This document shows, in pieces, positions 43,755-54,903 of a DNA stretch of 64,000 nt. Source of the DNA: Typhlomys cinereus (Eukaryota > Chordata > Mammalia > Rodentia > Platacanthomyidae); assembly GCA_023101885.1 (NCBI GenBank), contig JALPQD010000914.1:1-64000 (forward strand), given 5' to 3'. Within the stretch, counting starts at the first letter, position 1; each line of letters opens with the position of its first letter. The notes under the pieces were generated by a model that saw nothing but the letters and a program-made list of their open reading frames with translations, made no database searches and was not told where the DNA came from. A program made the position numbers and the translations under genes.

Positions 43755-44217
43755 CTTAAGGAGATGACATGGGTTTGGGGAGGCCCTGTGGTAAATTACT
43801 TGCCTATCATGTGCAGTGTCCTGGGTTCAAGTAAATGAAAAAACTCATTAGGGATTAATAATTAGAGATAAAAAGTGACCAGAGAGATCTGAAAAGAAGA
43901 CCAGTGTTACTTGCATTTCTTAATTATATGGATCAGGTCACAGCAGGTTGTATTTAGGATGAAGAGATAATTGCATTGATCTCCATAAATTACCAGAATG
44001 AAGGCTAGCGATAGAGTTGAAAAACAGCAGCAGATAAAACACACAGGAAAGACTAGGAACTTTAGTAACATTGACAGTCAGTACTCACACAGTAGAATCA
44101 AAGTGAATGATGTAGAGCAGGATTTGAAGGAACAGAGCTGAGAAGTTCTTACACTAATGGAGAGCCAGCCTTAATTTGAGAACTCCACTTAGTTACAAAC
44201 TGTCAGTACTTTTCCTT

Positions 44218-44499
44218 TTTTCCATTTGTGTTGTGTGCGTGCGAGTGTGTGTGTATGTGTGTGTGTGCGCGCGTGCGTTCGTGTGCATCAGAGGGCACTC
44301 CACCTGCCTGTGTGAGGCTCAAGGGTAACTTAAGGAATTGCTCTGGATTGTGTCCTCCTCTGCTTTGCTCTGGGCTGTCCCAGGCTCGTCTTCCAGGACG
44401 TGCAGACCACCTGGCATTTTTATGTGGGTCTGGAATCCAAACTTAGGACCTTCTGCTTGCAAGGCAGAGGCTTAACCCCCAAGCCATCTCTCCGGCCCA
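44218..44499 (-). mobile_element. Dominant tRNA-headed SINE, older subfamily
   Basis: A TG-rich tail is followed by CAGAGGGCACTCCACCTGCC, the middle motifs, and a well-preserved head complement ending CCAAGCCATCTCTCCGGCCC. It lies about 450 bp to the right of the large tandem array. Confidence 0.84.
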
Positions 44500-44844
44500 C
44501 AGGCCATAGCCTCAAAGCTAAGACGCCACAGAGCGAGGAGTGATGTGCCAGCTCAACCCTGGCTACACGGTGAGACCTTGTCCGAAAACCAAGTGCAGAT
44601 AAAGAAAAAGCAGTAAGGAGAAGGAGAGTGCACGGAAGACACAGTAAACAGGTGTGACACATAGTAAGTGTGTCACCCTTGGGGCGGGTGGATGGAAGAT
44701 GTAACCATCAGAGGAGCCACATTTCCCTGGTGTCTGCTCAGCAGCAGTGATGTCATCAGGGAGAGACTAGCTTCCAGATCCGCACCTTGTCTCCCCCACT
44801 GTTAGCTCCCTTCCTCATCATCACGGCAGATTCCTGACGTAAGC

Positions 44845-45084
44845 AGCTTGAAAGGCACCAAGATTTATTTAACTCATAGCTTCAGCAGTTTTAGTCCATC
44901 CTAATGGGGCAGGTTGTCAGAGCAGCTCACATCACAGCAGGCAGGAGGCAGATCAGAGAGGACTGGCATCCGGGCACACTGCCCCCTTGTGGCCTCTTGC
45001 TCCAGCTAGACCCTACCTTCTAAAGTTTCCACCACCTCCCAGAAAACCCCACCACTGACAGAGGACCAATCATTCAACACGGAG
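44845..45084 (+). mobile_element. hAT-like element fragment
   Basis: AAGATTTATTTAACTCATAG, TTTAGTCCATCCTAATGGGG, CAGAGCAGCTCACATCACAG and GAGGACCAATCATTCAACAC resemble the body of URR1/MaLR-linked hAT repeats. Its right edge adjoins the 45.1 kb VNTR. Confidence 0.45.
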
Positions 45085-45693
45085 TCACCCGTGGGTCCTC
45101 CTGGAGGGCAGTGTAAGGGCTGTCCTCTGAGAGTCACCCGTGGGTCCTGGAGGGCAGTGTAAGGGCTGTCCTCTGAGAGTCACCCGTGGGTCCTGGAGGG
45201 CAGTGTAAGGCTGTCCTCTGAGAGTCACCCGTGGGTCCTCCTGGAGGGCAGTGTAAGGGCTGTCCTCTGAGAGTCACCCGTGGGTCCTCCTGGAGGGCAG
45301 TGTAAGGGCTGTCCTCTGAGAGTCACCCGTGGGTCCTCCTGGAGGGCAGTGTAAGGGCTGTCCTCTGAGAGTCACCCGTGGGTCCTGGAGGGCAGTGTAA
45401 GGCTGTCCTCTGAGAGTCACCCGTGGGTCCTCCTGGAGGGCAGTGTAAGGGCTGTCCTCTGAGAGTCACCCGTGGGTCCTGGAGGGCAGTGTAAGGGCTG
45501 TCCTCTGAGAGTCACCCGTGGGTCCTGGAGGGCAGTGTAAGGCTGTCCTCTGAGAGTCACCCGTGGGTCCTGGAGGGCAGTGTAAGGGCTGTCCTCTGAG
45601 AGTCACCCGTGGGTCCTGGAGGGCAGTGTAAGGGCTGTCCTCTGAGAGTCACCCGTGGGTCCTGGAGGGCAGTGTAAGGGCTGTCCTCTGAGA
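45085..45693 (+). repeat. 13-copy VNTR with 45-49 bp units
   Basis: Each unit begins GTCACCCGTGGGTCCT and ends GCTGTCCTCTGAGA. Five units are 49 bp (with an extra CCT), five are 46 bp and three are 45 bp (one G fewer). The three types are interleaved, which implies shuffling after the variants arose. Lengths add to 610 bp and match the coordinates. Confidence 0.97.
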
Positions 45694-46434
45694 GGAGTGC
45701 GCTATTGCAGCAGGGTATGAGATGCACAGGCAGTGTCGTGAGTGGAAATGATTTGTGAATCCAAATAGATGTGTGTGAGCAGCAGCGCAGGAGACGGCAG
45801 AGGGAGTAGCAGTGGAGCCGAGTGCCAGGACAGCCAGGTGCTTGTAGTTGGGCTTCTGCAGAACATAGGTGGAATTTACAGGACAGGGTGGAGGCAGCAG
45901 ATTATGCTCCTACACCACTCAGAACCAGAAGGCAGTTCAGAGGCTGCAGAGAAAGGAAGAGCGGCCCTGTAATGGGTTTGAAACAGTAACCCAAGCTGTG
46001 TAGGTGTGATCTAAAACAGTCACACAACCCCATCAAGTCCAGGAGGAATTAGTAGTTTTAACCATGTATCTACCTGGTAACATAGTCTCAAGAAAACCAG
46101 AAGTGTAAGAAAGAATTTATAAGTTTGTACCAAGAGGAAGATTGCAATTCCCTTGGCGGCTGGCGGATCTGTAGAGATGGGAATGATTTTTCCCTCTGGT
46201 GCACAGAATAGTGTGGACACTGGAAAGTGTGTCTTAGCTTCCAGAACACAGCATATGGGTCACCAGAGTTGGCTGTCTGTGGATCACAGAAGGAAAGCCC
46301 CTGGATTTTGTATAGCCAGAACCAGGTGGAAACAAGAGAATTGGTTAAATATCCCGTATAGAAATCTATTCATAATAGATGTTGGATTTTTTTTGTGGAT
46401 AAGTTGTTGAAAATACCACATTAAGATAGGTGAG

Positions 46435-46563
46435 GGGCTGGAGAGATGGCTCAGGTAGAAGCAATCCAGGATGAGTCCTGACATCACGGTTGGTCCTCCA
46501 CAAGGACATATGTGCCCTCTGACACACACACACAAACACACTAATGAAAAATAAATGCTAAAA
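46435..46563 (+). mobile_element. Dominant SINE with large internal deletion
   Basis: The head GGGGCTGGAGAGATGGCTCA is joined directly to GTAGAAGCAATCCAGGATGA from the tail, so about 150 bp including box B is missing. The 3' end is (CA)n and AATAAATGC. Confidence 0.84.
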
Positions 46564-46841
46564 AGAAAAGAAGATACCTGAAACAGGATAGTGAATAAGC
46601 AATGTACTATCCACCCCCCCCCCAAATAAAATGATGAGACGCATCTCTGTACTTAGTGGAAAGCTCACGTAAGAAAGGAAGAGAGAGGAGAGAGGGGCTG
46701 GGGGACTTGTGATCCATGAAGGACACACTGAAGAAATGTCGGAAAGCGGTGTGCGCACCCAAGAAGTCTATGTGGTCCCAGTAAGATGGACACAAGGCCA
46801 TCTCATCTAGACCCGTGGCGGGCACTGTTAGAAGTGTTAGA

Positions 46842-46975
46842 CGGGCAGTGAGCTGGCTCAGTGGGTAAGGTACCCGTACGCAAACCTGGAGACCTGAGCT
46901 CAGTTCTCTGGAGGCCTCACAGAAGGAGACGACACTTGAGAAGGTCATCCTCTGCCCGTGCACCAGGGCGCCTAC
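46842..46975 (+). mobile_element. B2/B3-like SINE, 3'-truncated
   Basis: GGGCAGTGAGCTGGCTCAGT, CGCAAACCTGGAGACCTGAG and GGAGACGACACTTGAGAAGG identify the head and middle. The A-rich end is not evident. Confidence 0.65.
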
Positions 46976-48067
46976 CCAGGCTTGCTCCCTCTACTAAGCG
47001 AGTCGATGTCAAGAGCTCTCAGATAAAGTGTGTGTGATGTGTGAGAAAACTGCAGGGCAGATGGAGGCTGCTGACTTTGAGTGAACTTCCTGGCACGGTG
47101 TTCAGAGTTCTGAGAGAGCCATCTCCAAGAACCCCGTGTCAGGGACGGCCTCAGCAATGAGGGCAAAACCCATTCCGGAGTAAAGAGAGCTGAGGACTAG
47201 CAAACCTTCCTTCCCGGAAGACCGAAGGACGTTTCCAAGCAAACGAAACCCAGGGGACCCTGCTCTCCTTGTCCGGTACCCGTGTGCCACATTGCTCAGA
47301 GGGTCCTGTAAGTGTGTTTGTGTCTTGCTGCCCAGAGGGTCCCGTAAGTGTCTGTGTCCTGCCACAGCTGCTGCTCCCTATGAGCTGGCTGTCCCTGCTG
47401 TCTTCTCCCTTGCTAGATTGTCACTGTCCCTTGAATCACTTTGTCCTGGTCAATAGCAAGGCTCTCTAAGTCCCAGTAGCTGCCTGTGGCGTCCCACTGC
47501 TTCTCTCCCAGAACCTTCGCACTCTAAGTTCTGCCAGAGAAGGAGCCTGGGCTGGGAATGCTGAGTCTCCGGGTCAGGCGTGACTTGTGTTGAGAGCTGA
47601 ATGTCCTGACCTGTTTGCAACTCTGGAAGGTGTGTGCGACCACCAGGAGTAGGTGTCCCCCATTAGCCTTCCTGTCCTCCACTCTGTGTGGTGCTTCCGT
47701 GACTTGAAACCTTCCCTCCTTCCTTCCCTCTTCAATTCCTGGGGTCGCATTGTGTGTCTCTAAGAGCCACGGGCTGCTTGGAGCCCACATAGGTTTCACC
47801 CCTGTTGGTGCCCACTCTTCCTTAGAGTGTTTGCCTGTTGTGTGTAGACTCTTACAAGATTCTTGTTAGTAACAGGACAAGATCTTAAGTTCCTTCCGTT
47901 TTTATTTGAAAACACTTTATATGTCGACATATAAGAAATGGTGCCTATTCAATGCATGCATTTTGATAAGCTTGAGGCTAAGTGTACATCTATGAGGTCA
48001 TTGCCACTCTCAACGCCACTAGGCCTGTCCATTAGGGCTCAAGGGCTCCTCTTGCCTGTTGTAGTGC

Positions 48068-48089
48068 TTTTTTTTTTTTTTTTTTTTTT
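48068..48089 (+). repeat. Poly-T run (22)
   Basis: An uninterrupted T homopolymer, possibly the tail of an unidentified minus-strand retroinsertion. Confidence 0.95.
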
Positions 48090-48215
48090 ACTTTTTGGTA
48101 AGAAAACAGTATCAGCCCTCTTGATGAATTTTAAATATACAATACAGTATTTTTTCTTCTTTGGGTCCTTGGCCCAATCTCCCCACGTCCTCCACCTGCA
48201 AACATGCATCTCTTG

Positions 48216-48228
48216 CCCCCCCCCCCCC
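48216..48228 (+). repeat. Poly-C run (13)
   Basis: An uninterrupted C homopolymer within a C/T-rich stretch; its length may be uncertain in the assembly. Confidence 0.95.
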
Positions 48229-49199
48229 GCCTCCGCATCCGTGCTGTGAGTGCAGCCGCACCACCATCCGCCTCGTCATGGCGTGGCTTTCACAGCCCTG
48301 TGGTCAGCGGGCACCTTTTCATGGACCTGCTGGTTGTCCGCCTTCAGAGAAATGCCTTTCCAAGTCCTTGGTAATGTAACCATCTTTAAAATTAACCATT
48401 TTATTATTTTTTAAAAATTTTGCTATTCAGTTGTGTGAATTCCTTGCATGTTTTATGTTAATTCATTTTCAGGTGTGTGGTGTACAGATACTTCTTCCAT
48501 CCCACAGCTGTCGTTTCATTTATTTTACTGTTTTCCTTACTGTGCAGCTTTTAGTTTGTGTAATCCTTCTGCGCTGGTGTCCTATCCAAAAAGGCCTGGG
48601 TTCCTTAAGGTGCTTAGGTTTCCTGCACAGCTCCTGAAAGGAGTCAGGCTGTCAGAGGGCGGGTCCTGCAGTCAGGTGACTAGACAGGTGTCATGTCTTC
48701 CCTCTCACAAGCTGAGCGGCTCAGGAGAGCTTGAGTGAAGGGTGTCATTTTGCAGTTCATGCTTCTGTGCTCTGTACCCCTCTGCACAGACCAGCATACC
48801 TGTTCTCCACTGCACAGATAACCTACAGTGCTTGAGAACTTCCAGACCCTGGAAGCCTAGACGCGTCAACCCAGTTCTTAAGCAGGAAGAAAGCGTGTTT
48901 GCAAGGCTCCACTGAGCTTCCTAGCGGGCAGGCTTGCACTGCTGTGCCTTTGCTGCCAATGCGTGTGTCCAGAAGAGGAAGGTAGTGCAGTGTCATGCTT
49001 CAGCTTTGTGGCTCTGCTGCGGCGAGTCTTGCCTGCTCCTCCTGGCCACCTTCCTCAGCAGTCCATGGGGGAGGAGGAAGAGGGGGAACCCTGTGGGTAG
49101 ATGGTTGGATTCTTGTCTGAACCTTGCTTGTACTTTGGGCAAGGGGTAGGAGAATTGCCCACCCCCTTTACAACAGATTCAAAAGGGCTTCTTTTTAAA

Positions 49200-49229
49200 A
49201 TGTTTTACGAGAGAGAAAGAGAGAGAGGG

Positions 49230-49275
<46 letters not shown>

Positions 49276-49433
49276 AGAGATAGGAAGAGAATGACGGTGC
49301 ATGCGTGCTACCATAGCACAACTTCTGGAAGAAGTTCTCTCTCTCCACCATGTGGGCTCTTGAGAATCAAACTTAGGTCTCTAGGTTTGTGAGCAAGTGC
49401 CTTCCTTACCTGTTGAGCTGTCTCACTGGCCCC
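49200..49433 (-). mobile_element. B2/B3-like SINE with expanded GA tail
   Basis: The right end holds the head complement CTGTTGAGCTGTCTCACTGG. CACCATGTGGGCTCTTGAGA lies in the middle, and the tail has expanded into (GA)n at 49207-49275. Confidence 0.72.
49207..49275 (+). repeat. (GA)n microsatellite
   Basis: An imperfect GA run with a GGGG interruption, in the tail of a minus-strand B2/B3-like SINE. Confidence 0.95.
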
Positions 49434-49792
49434 CAAAGGGTTTATAGCTCTAGGCTTTGGAGCCAGCATTTCCGAGGTTGCTGGCCAGTCTGAAGATTTG
49501 CTGGTAGCGCCGTGAGCCTGTGTGTGCCTTGCCGTCCTTGTGGTTGCTCTTTCCCTTCTCACTGCACCCAGCACTGGATCACCACCACCAACAAATGCTC
49601 ATGCTTAAGGCTCCCACCATAAACTATACTTCCCAGAAAGCCAAGACAAGAGACAGTTCTCCAAAAGACTGATCTTTCAGTAGAGATGCTTGAGTGTATC
49701 TGGTTTTAGATTTCTCTGAACCGTGGTGACCAAGCAGAGCAGGAGTCAGGGAGAGCTCTGATGCCTTCTCCCGCGTGACCCAAGCCTTCTTT

Positions 49793-50265
49793 TCTCTCAC
49801 TGCGGTAATAAAGTACTTGACAAAAGCAGCTTAAGAGAAAAGGAGTTTTTCTAGCTCCCAGTACAAGGTGTTGGTCCATCATGACCAGGAAGTTGAGGCT
49901 GCAGGAGCTGGTCACATGGCATCCACATTAAGGGCAGGGCAGCTGGTCACATGACACATTAAGGGCGGGGCATCTGGTCACATGACACCCACATTAAGGG
50001 TGGAGCAGCTGGTCACATGATATCCACATTCAGGACGGGGCAGCTGGTCACTGACACCCACATCAGGGGCAGAGAGGATGAATGCTGTTGTTCCCTTTCT
50101 CCACTCAGTGCAGGATAGGGCCGGGAATGGGGCCACCCACAGTGGGCGGGGCTTCCCACCTAATTAACATAATCAAGATACCCATAGGCATGCCCAAAGG
50201 CCCATCTTGCAAGTGATTCTAGATTTTATCAAATTGACAACACTAGATATCACGCTAACCAAGCT
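49793..50265 (+). mobile_element. hAT-like (URR1-related) element with internal tandem expansion
   Basis: TACTTGACAAAAGCAGCTTA, TTGGTCCATCATGACCAGGA, GGATGAATGCTGTTGTTCCC, GCGGGGCTTCCCACCTAATT and TCAAATTGACAACACTAGAT follow rodent URR1-type order closely. The segment around AGCTGGTCACATGACACCCA has been amplified to about five copies at 49905-50075. Confidence 0.68.
49905..50075 (+). repeat. Five-copy tandem repeat inside a hAT-like element
   Basis: Units of about 28-37 bp carry AGCTGGTCACATGACACCCA and ACATTAAGGGCGGGGC. The single-copy phrase is part of the related transposon, so the amplification happened inside it. Confidence 0.85.
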
Positions 50266-50464
50266 GAAAGAAGCTCTGGGGGATTTGCTTTCTCCCTGCA
50301 AGGAAACAGGTTCAGACAGGAAGGCTGTTTCCTGCCCTGGCCAGGTGTCTGTATCCTCTGTTTGAGCTTGTGTTTCTTCTGTCCCAGGCTGAATAATCCA
50401 TCAAACCTGCGTTTAATGTGCAAATGTGTGCTGCTGCCGTTTCAGCAGATGGCACGCCATTCTA

Positions 50465-50660
50465 GAGCTGTGCTTGCCGGCGGTGTTCTGCTCACTTCGA
50501 CGGTGAGGAGCAGGGCTCGCTGGATCAGCTCTGATGCGCCAGAGCGGAGCCATCGCCAGGCCGGCGTGTGTGGACGAGCAGCTTGTTCTGCCCAGCTGGC
50601 CTGAGAAGTCCCTCCGTGGGACCTGTTGGCTCAGTAGTGCGTCGAAAAGTTGAGATTGCT
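50465..50660. other. Small CpG-rich patch in intron
   Basis: About 14 CpGs occur in roughly 195 bp (for example CTTGCCGGCGGTG, TTCGACGG, GCCGGCGTG), far above the CpG-poor surroundings, and no young SINE explains them. It is too short to be a standard CpG island. It could be an unrecognised young insertion, an enhancer-like element or chance. Confidence 0.4.
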
Positions 50661-51487
50661 GGAAGAGGGAAGTGAGGAATCCGTTGCTGGGCGTAGCACA
50701 GAAGCAGATGAGCACGGCTGTGAGATATGCCAGGAGGCTGCTTGCCACCTGGAGAGAGCTTTGCTTTCACTGTGAACCTGAGGAATAGCTGAGGGGCACA
50801 GTGCCCCTGTACCCAGGAAGCCCAGTCCCCACTGCACTGCTCGCTCCCAGCTCTGCCTGTGGGAATATCGTTGAGATGGGCTTGTAATGAGCCAGCTGCT
50901 GGTGAGGTTTGTCCTGCTGCTGTGGACAGCTGTGGGTGTGCTCCTGACCCCCTATCGCAAGGCTCCTCGGCACGTCAGCATGAGAGGGGCTGCCCTGTGC
51001 ATCACAGCATGAGGAGCAGCACTGTATGCCAAGGGCATGCCAAGCCTCAAGCTCAGAACATCCCCAGGCATGTGCAGAATGCCCAGTTTCTGGGACACCT
51101 GCTCTGCCATCCTTGTTGGTTCTGCCATTCTCCTGCGGATGCACTTGGGTTGCTTCTGTTACACTTCAGGGTGTTCGTAGATGCTGCTGCTTTGATGTTC
51201 TTGGATCTTCCTTGGACAAATCTGCAGGCTTCTGGAAAGTTTTGGGTCTACGGAGGTGCATGTGTTTGTAGCAACTGGTTCTGGCTGTTCTCCAAGTTTG
51301 TTGCACCAAGTATAAACTTTCACTAGCAACAGAGGAACATTCTGGTCATTTTTGGTTCTCATGGAAAAATTGTGACTTTTGCTTGTCTTTTTTTTTTTTT
51401 TTTTTACTGTGTTTTAAGTTCATCTTTGAGTATAATATTAGCTAATTTTCTTGTAACCATAGCAACAATACCAGAGAAAATATTTTT

Positions 51488-51655
51488 TAAAAAATAGTTT
51501 TTTAATTTGATTATTCTTTTAGTGTTTCATGCATGAATATAGAGTGCTTTTTATATTTTCACATCTTAATCCCCAGTTCCTCCTCCTCTTTCTGTTACAG
51601 CCCTTCTTCCATGCCCATCTTCCTCTTGTTTTTTGTCTTTTTGCATGAGTGACCC
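51488..51655 (-). mobile_element. L1-like 3'-end fragment
   Basis: TTTTTTAATTTGATTATTCT is followed by CCCCAGTTCCTCCTCCTCTT and more pyrimidine-rich text, similar to the other minus-strand L1-like ends. Confidence 0.45.
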
Positions 51656-51779
51656 ACTGGATTTCTTTGGTGCCTTAGTACTTGCTGGAGCAGACAAAAC
51701 AACTTAAAGGAAGAAAGATTTGTTTCAGGCTCAAGGCTAGAGGATTCAGTCCACAACCCCATGTGCTCAAGCATCACGG

Positions 51780-52470
51780 CAGTGATGACAGGGCACAGGA
51801 AGCAGAGAGAGGGCAGAGTGCAGGAAAGGCACAGGAAGCAGAGAGAGGGCAGATCGAAGAGAGAGGGCAGATCAAAAAGAGAGGGCAGATTGCAGGAAGG
51901 CACAGGAAGCAGAGGGCAGACTTGCAGGAAGGAACAGGAAGTAGAAAGAGGGCAGACTTGCAGGAAGGGACAGGAAGCAGAGAGAGGGCAGACTTGCAGG
52001 AAGGAACAGGAAGTAGAAAGAGGGCAGACTTGCAGGAAGCAGAGAGAGGGCAGACTTGCAGGAAGAAACAGGAAGTAGAAAGAGGGCAGACTTGCAGGAA
52101 GGGCACAGGAAGCAGAGAGAGGGCAGACTTGCAGGAAGGAACAGGAAGTAGAAAGAGGGCAGACTTACAGGAAGGAACAGGAAGTAGATAGAGGGCAGAC
52201 TTGCAGGAAGGAACAGGAAGTAGAAAGAGGGCAGACTTGCAGGAAGGGCACAGGAAGCAGAGGGCAGACTTGCAGGAAGGGACAGGAAGCAGAGGGCAGA
52301 CTTGCAGGAAGGAACAGGAAGAAGAGGGCAGACTTGCAGGAAGGCACAGGAAGAAGAGGGCAGACTTGCAGGAAGGAACAGGAAGCAGAGAGGGCAGACT
52401 TGCAGGAAGGGCACAGGAAGCAGAGGGCAGACTTGCAGGAAGGCACAGGAAGCAGAGAGGGCAGACTTGG
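51780..52470 (+). repeat. Purine-rich minisatellite, about 20 units
   Basis: The core GAGGGCAGACTTGCAGGAAG is followed by GGAACAGGAAGTAGAAA or GGCACAGGAAGCAGAGA. Units are mostly 30-43 bp with many variants. Long open frames on both strands are produced by the repetition. Confidence 0.95.
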
Positions 52471-53364
52471 AACAATGTAGTGTGTGTCTTATGTGCTCTG
52501 CTCAGGAGTTGACACCCTGCCACACAGTCACTGAGTTATTGGCCTGTGTCATTTCCTAACATCTCTTTTTTTAGACGTTGGAGCATCCTCCTGATTTTCA
52601 TGCACGCTGTGGTGGAGGGGTCAGGGCATCTATAGCTGCATGCTTTTGAGACACTGTCCTTCCCCGCTGCTGCAGGTTGGCTTGGTCCTCCAGCAGCTGT
52701 CCACGAGTGAGGGCTCGTGCTTCTGGCTCCACTTGCCTTCCTTTGGCTCCGTCATTCTGCTCTCCATGTTGTCTCTTGTTAAGACTGGCAAGACTTGTTT
52801 ACCAAAAACAGACTGTATTTTTTGTCTTGGTTGTTTTACTGTTGCTATCTTTTTTCCATGGAGATTTCTGAAGCTTCCTGTCTTCTCATGCAGGAAACTG
52901 TTTGGGTTTTGGTTGGAATTGCCTTGAATCTGTGGGTCGGTTTGGAAGAGTTGGTCTTAAGGGCGGCCTGCGTGTGGTTCACATCCTCACTGTTTGGTCT
53001 GTCTTTTATCCCAACAGACACTGCAGTCTCCTGTAGAACTCTTAAATGTCAACTTTGCTCCCAGAGCATCTTGCTCTTCAGTGATTCCTTTAGGAGTAAA
53101 GCCTGCCAACCAAATGATGTACTCTGTGAGGGCCTGCTCCTCCTTTAGGGCGGGTCTTTCCAGGCACTGGGAGGCAGCTGCAGGCCGAACCTCCCCAGGT
53201 CTTCCCTGCTGTGGAGCTAGTGGAAGAGCACAGAGAGGTAACAGAATTCAGTAGACTTTTGCAGGGATCTGAAGGAATCAGAGAGGAAGGCTCTGTCCAG
53301 CCAGAGGATCAGCAAGTATAGGGACCTGAGGTAGGACTGATTGCATGGACCCAAGGCTGTTGCA

Positions 53365-53586
53365 GTTCGCCTGCATTGTTGCTGATAAATTACCAGCAAA
53401 TGGCTTAAGGGAACAGGCTTATTTCCTCTTAGGGTACTCCGGTTACAGTTCTTAGTCCAGCCTGGCAGGATAACCCACTGAAACACCAAGGGCTGAGGGA
53501 ACCGGCTACACCATTTCCACATAATGACCGAGAGAGAGACAATCCTTACTTGCCAGACCAGCATGTGACACCAGTACCTAACTATG
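53365..53586 (+). mobile_element. hAT-like repeat, copy 3, internally deleted
   Basis: The left half matches copies 1 and 2 (TTGCTGATAAATTACCAGC, CACCAAGGGCTGAGGGAACC, CTTACTTGCCAGACCAGCAT). It then jumps straight to TGACACCAGTACCTAACTAT, the right end. About 200 bp present in copies 1 and 2 is missing. Confidence 0.6.
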
Positions 53587-54903
53587 CCACGAGGCCGGGC
53601 AGCAGACCTGAAGCGTCTGCGTGGGACGAGCGGTGAGGGTGAGCTCGTTCTCTGTAACAAACATACTTCCCACGGGTCTCCTGTGTTCACACCAGAGGTG
53701 CAGGCAGTGATGCTGACCAGGAACGCCCTGCTGAGGTGACTCTGTGAGGGTCTCGCCATGCTTGTACTGCGGCTCATGCATTTTCTATGTGCACTTAAAA
53801 GGCAACGAGTGGATAAAGATGGATCGTGTGTTGCTGTGAGGCACAATTGAGAGCAGAAAGGCCCTCAGCACATGGTAAGGAGCTAGTGTGGCTGTCGGGA
53901 CAGACTTTGGCTGTTGGGTGGGTCATCTGTGTCTGTCTAGATGCCTGTGATTGGGGCAGCATGGCAATAGGAGTCCATTGCAGTGACAAGAACTGTCAGA
54001 AGCATGTGCAGTCAGGGTCTCAGTTGCCTCTGTCAGTCACCACAGAGTTCTGAGTGCTGTGTTGTCTTCCTCCCCTTCCCCATGAGTCCTCGGGGTGAGC
54101 CCAAGAAGCTAGTGTCCTGGGACCCAATTTTGGAGCCCCTACTGGAGCCAGTGTTGAAGATGTGGGTGCTTAGAGAGCAAGAAGTTCTCCAGTGAGGAGA
54201 AGGTGAAGCCAAGGCTTTGTAGACCTTCCTTCCTCTCGTGGGCGGCCCGGCGGAGCTTTCTTTCCAAGCATCCCATGTCAATGTGGCATTTCAGTTTGAC
54301 TCGAAAAGTAGACTTTCTACTTTGGATTTCCTCTCCAATCCCTGCCCACGAGTAGGGAAGCTGTCACTGGGCAGCAGTGACTTAGTCCAGCTGCAGGACC
54401 TGAACTGGCACAACGTTCAGAATCTGTTGCTTTGAGCTATGGGCAGTGGATGCTGTGCAGTGGTTTAGGTTGAGCTGAGGCTCATCTTGCAGTTGGTGGT
54501 GGCAGCAGGGGTGCGTGTTGCGCAGGCCCCTGTGCTTTAGAGCATGCTGCTGTGGAGACTTCCATGTTGAGGCTGCCGCCTGGCTGGCTGGCTGCCATCC
54601 AGAATCACACCTGAGTTTTGCAGTGGTCGGTGGCCATGTCTTAGAGTGCTGGCATGCGTTCTGTGCCCTGTGCTCTGCCATCTTACCCCCAGAGGCTTTA
54701 GACAGTGGAAATGTCAACAAGGAAGGCAGTCTCCCATGGGAAGTATAGTGCGATGCAGGGGTGTGGGTCCCCTATGCTTTTGAAAGGGCCGTGAGGAAAA
54801 ACTAGTCCCTTTCTCCAAATGGCAAGCACTATTTCCTTTACTTTGATTTGTTTGAGCTTTCATGGTAAAGTGCCTTGTTGGTTCTGCTTGAGTTTGTGTT
54901 GTT

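Noticed and set aside
50792..50808. Short hairpin AGGGGCAC-A-GTGCCCCT as a terminator or structured RNA
   Set aside because: An 8-bp stem is expected by chance in 64 kb, and no nearby transcript end or conserved context supports a function.
50859..51326. 155-codon plus-strand open frame
   Set aside because: No recognisable domain, and overlapping frames on both strands. Considered as the missing HSF2BP C-terminal exon, but the translation does not match the expected residues.
51682..52523. Open frames up to 249 codons on both strands over the purine-rich minisatellite
   Set aside because: They follow repeat units and have repetitive Lys/Arg/Glu or Cys/Ser/Leu content. No start context or domain supports coding.
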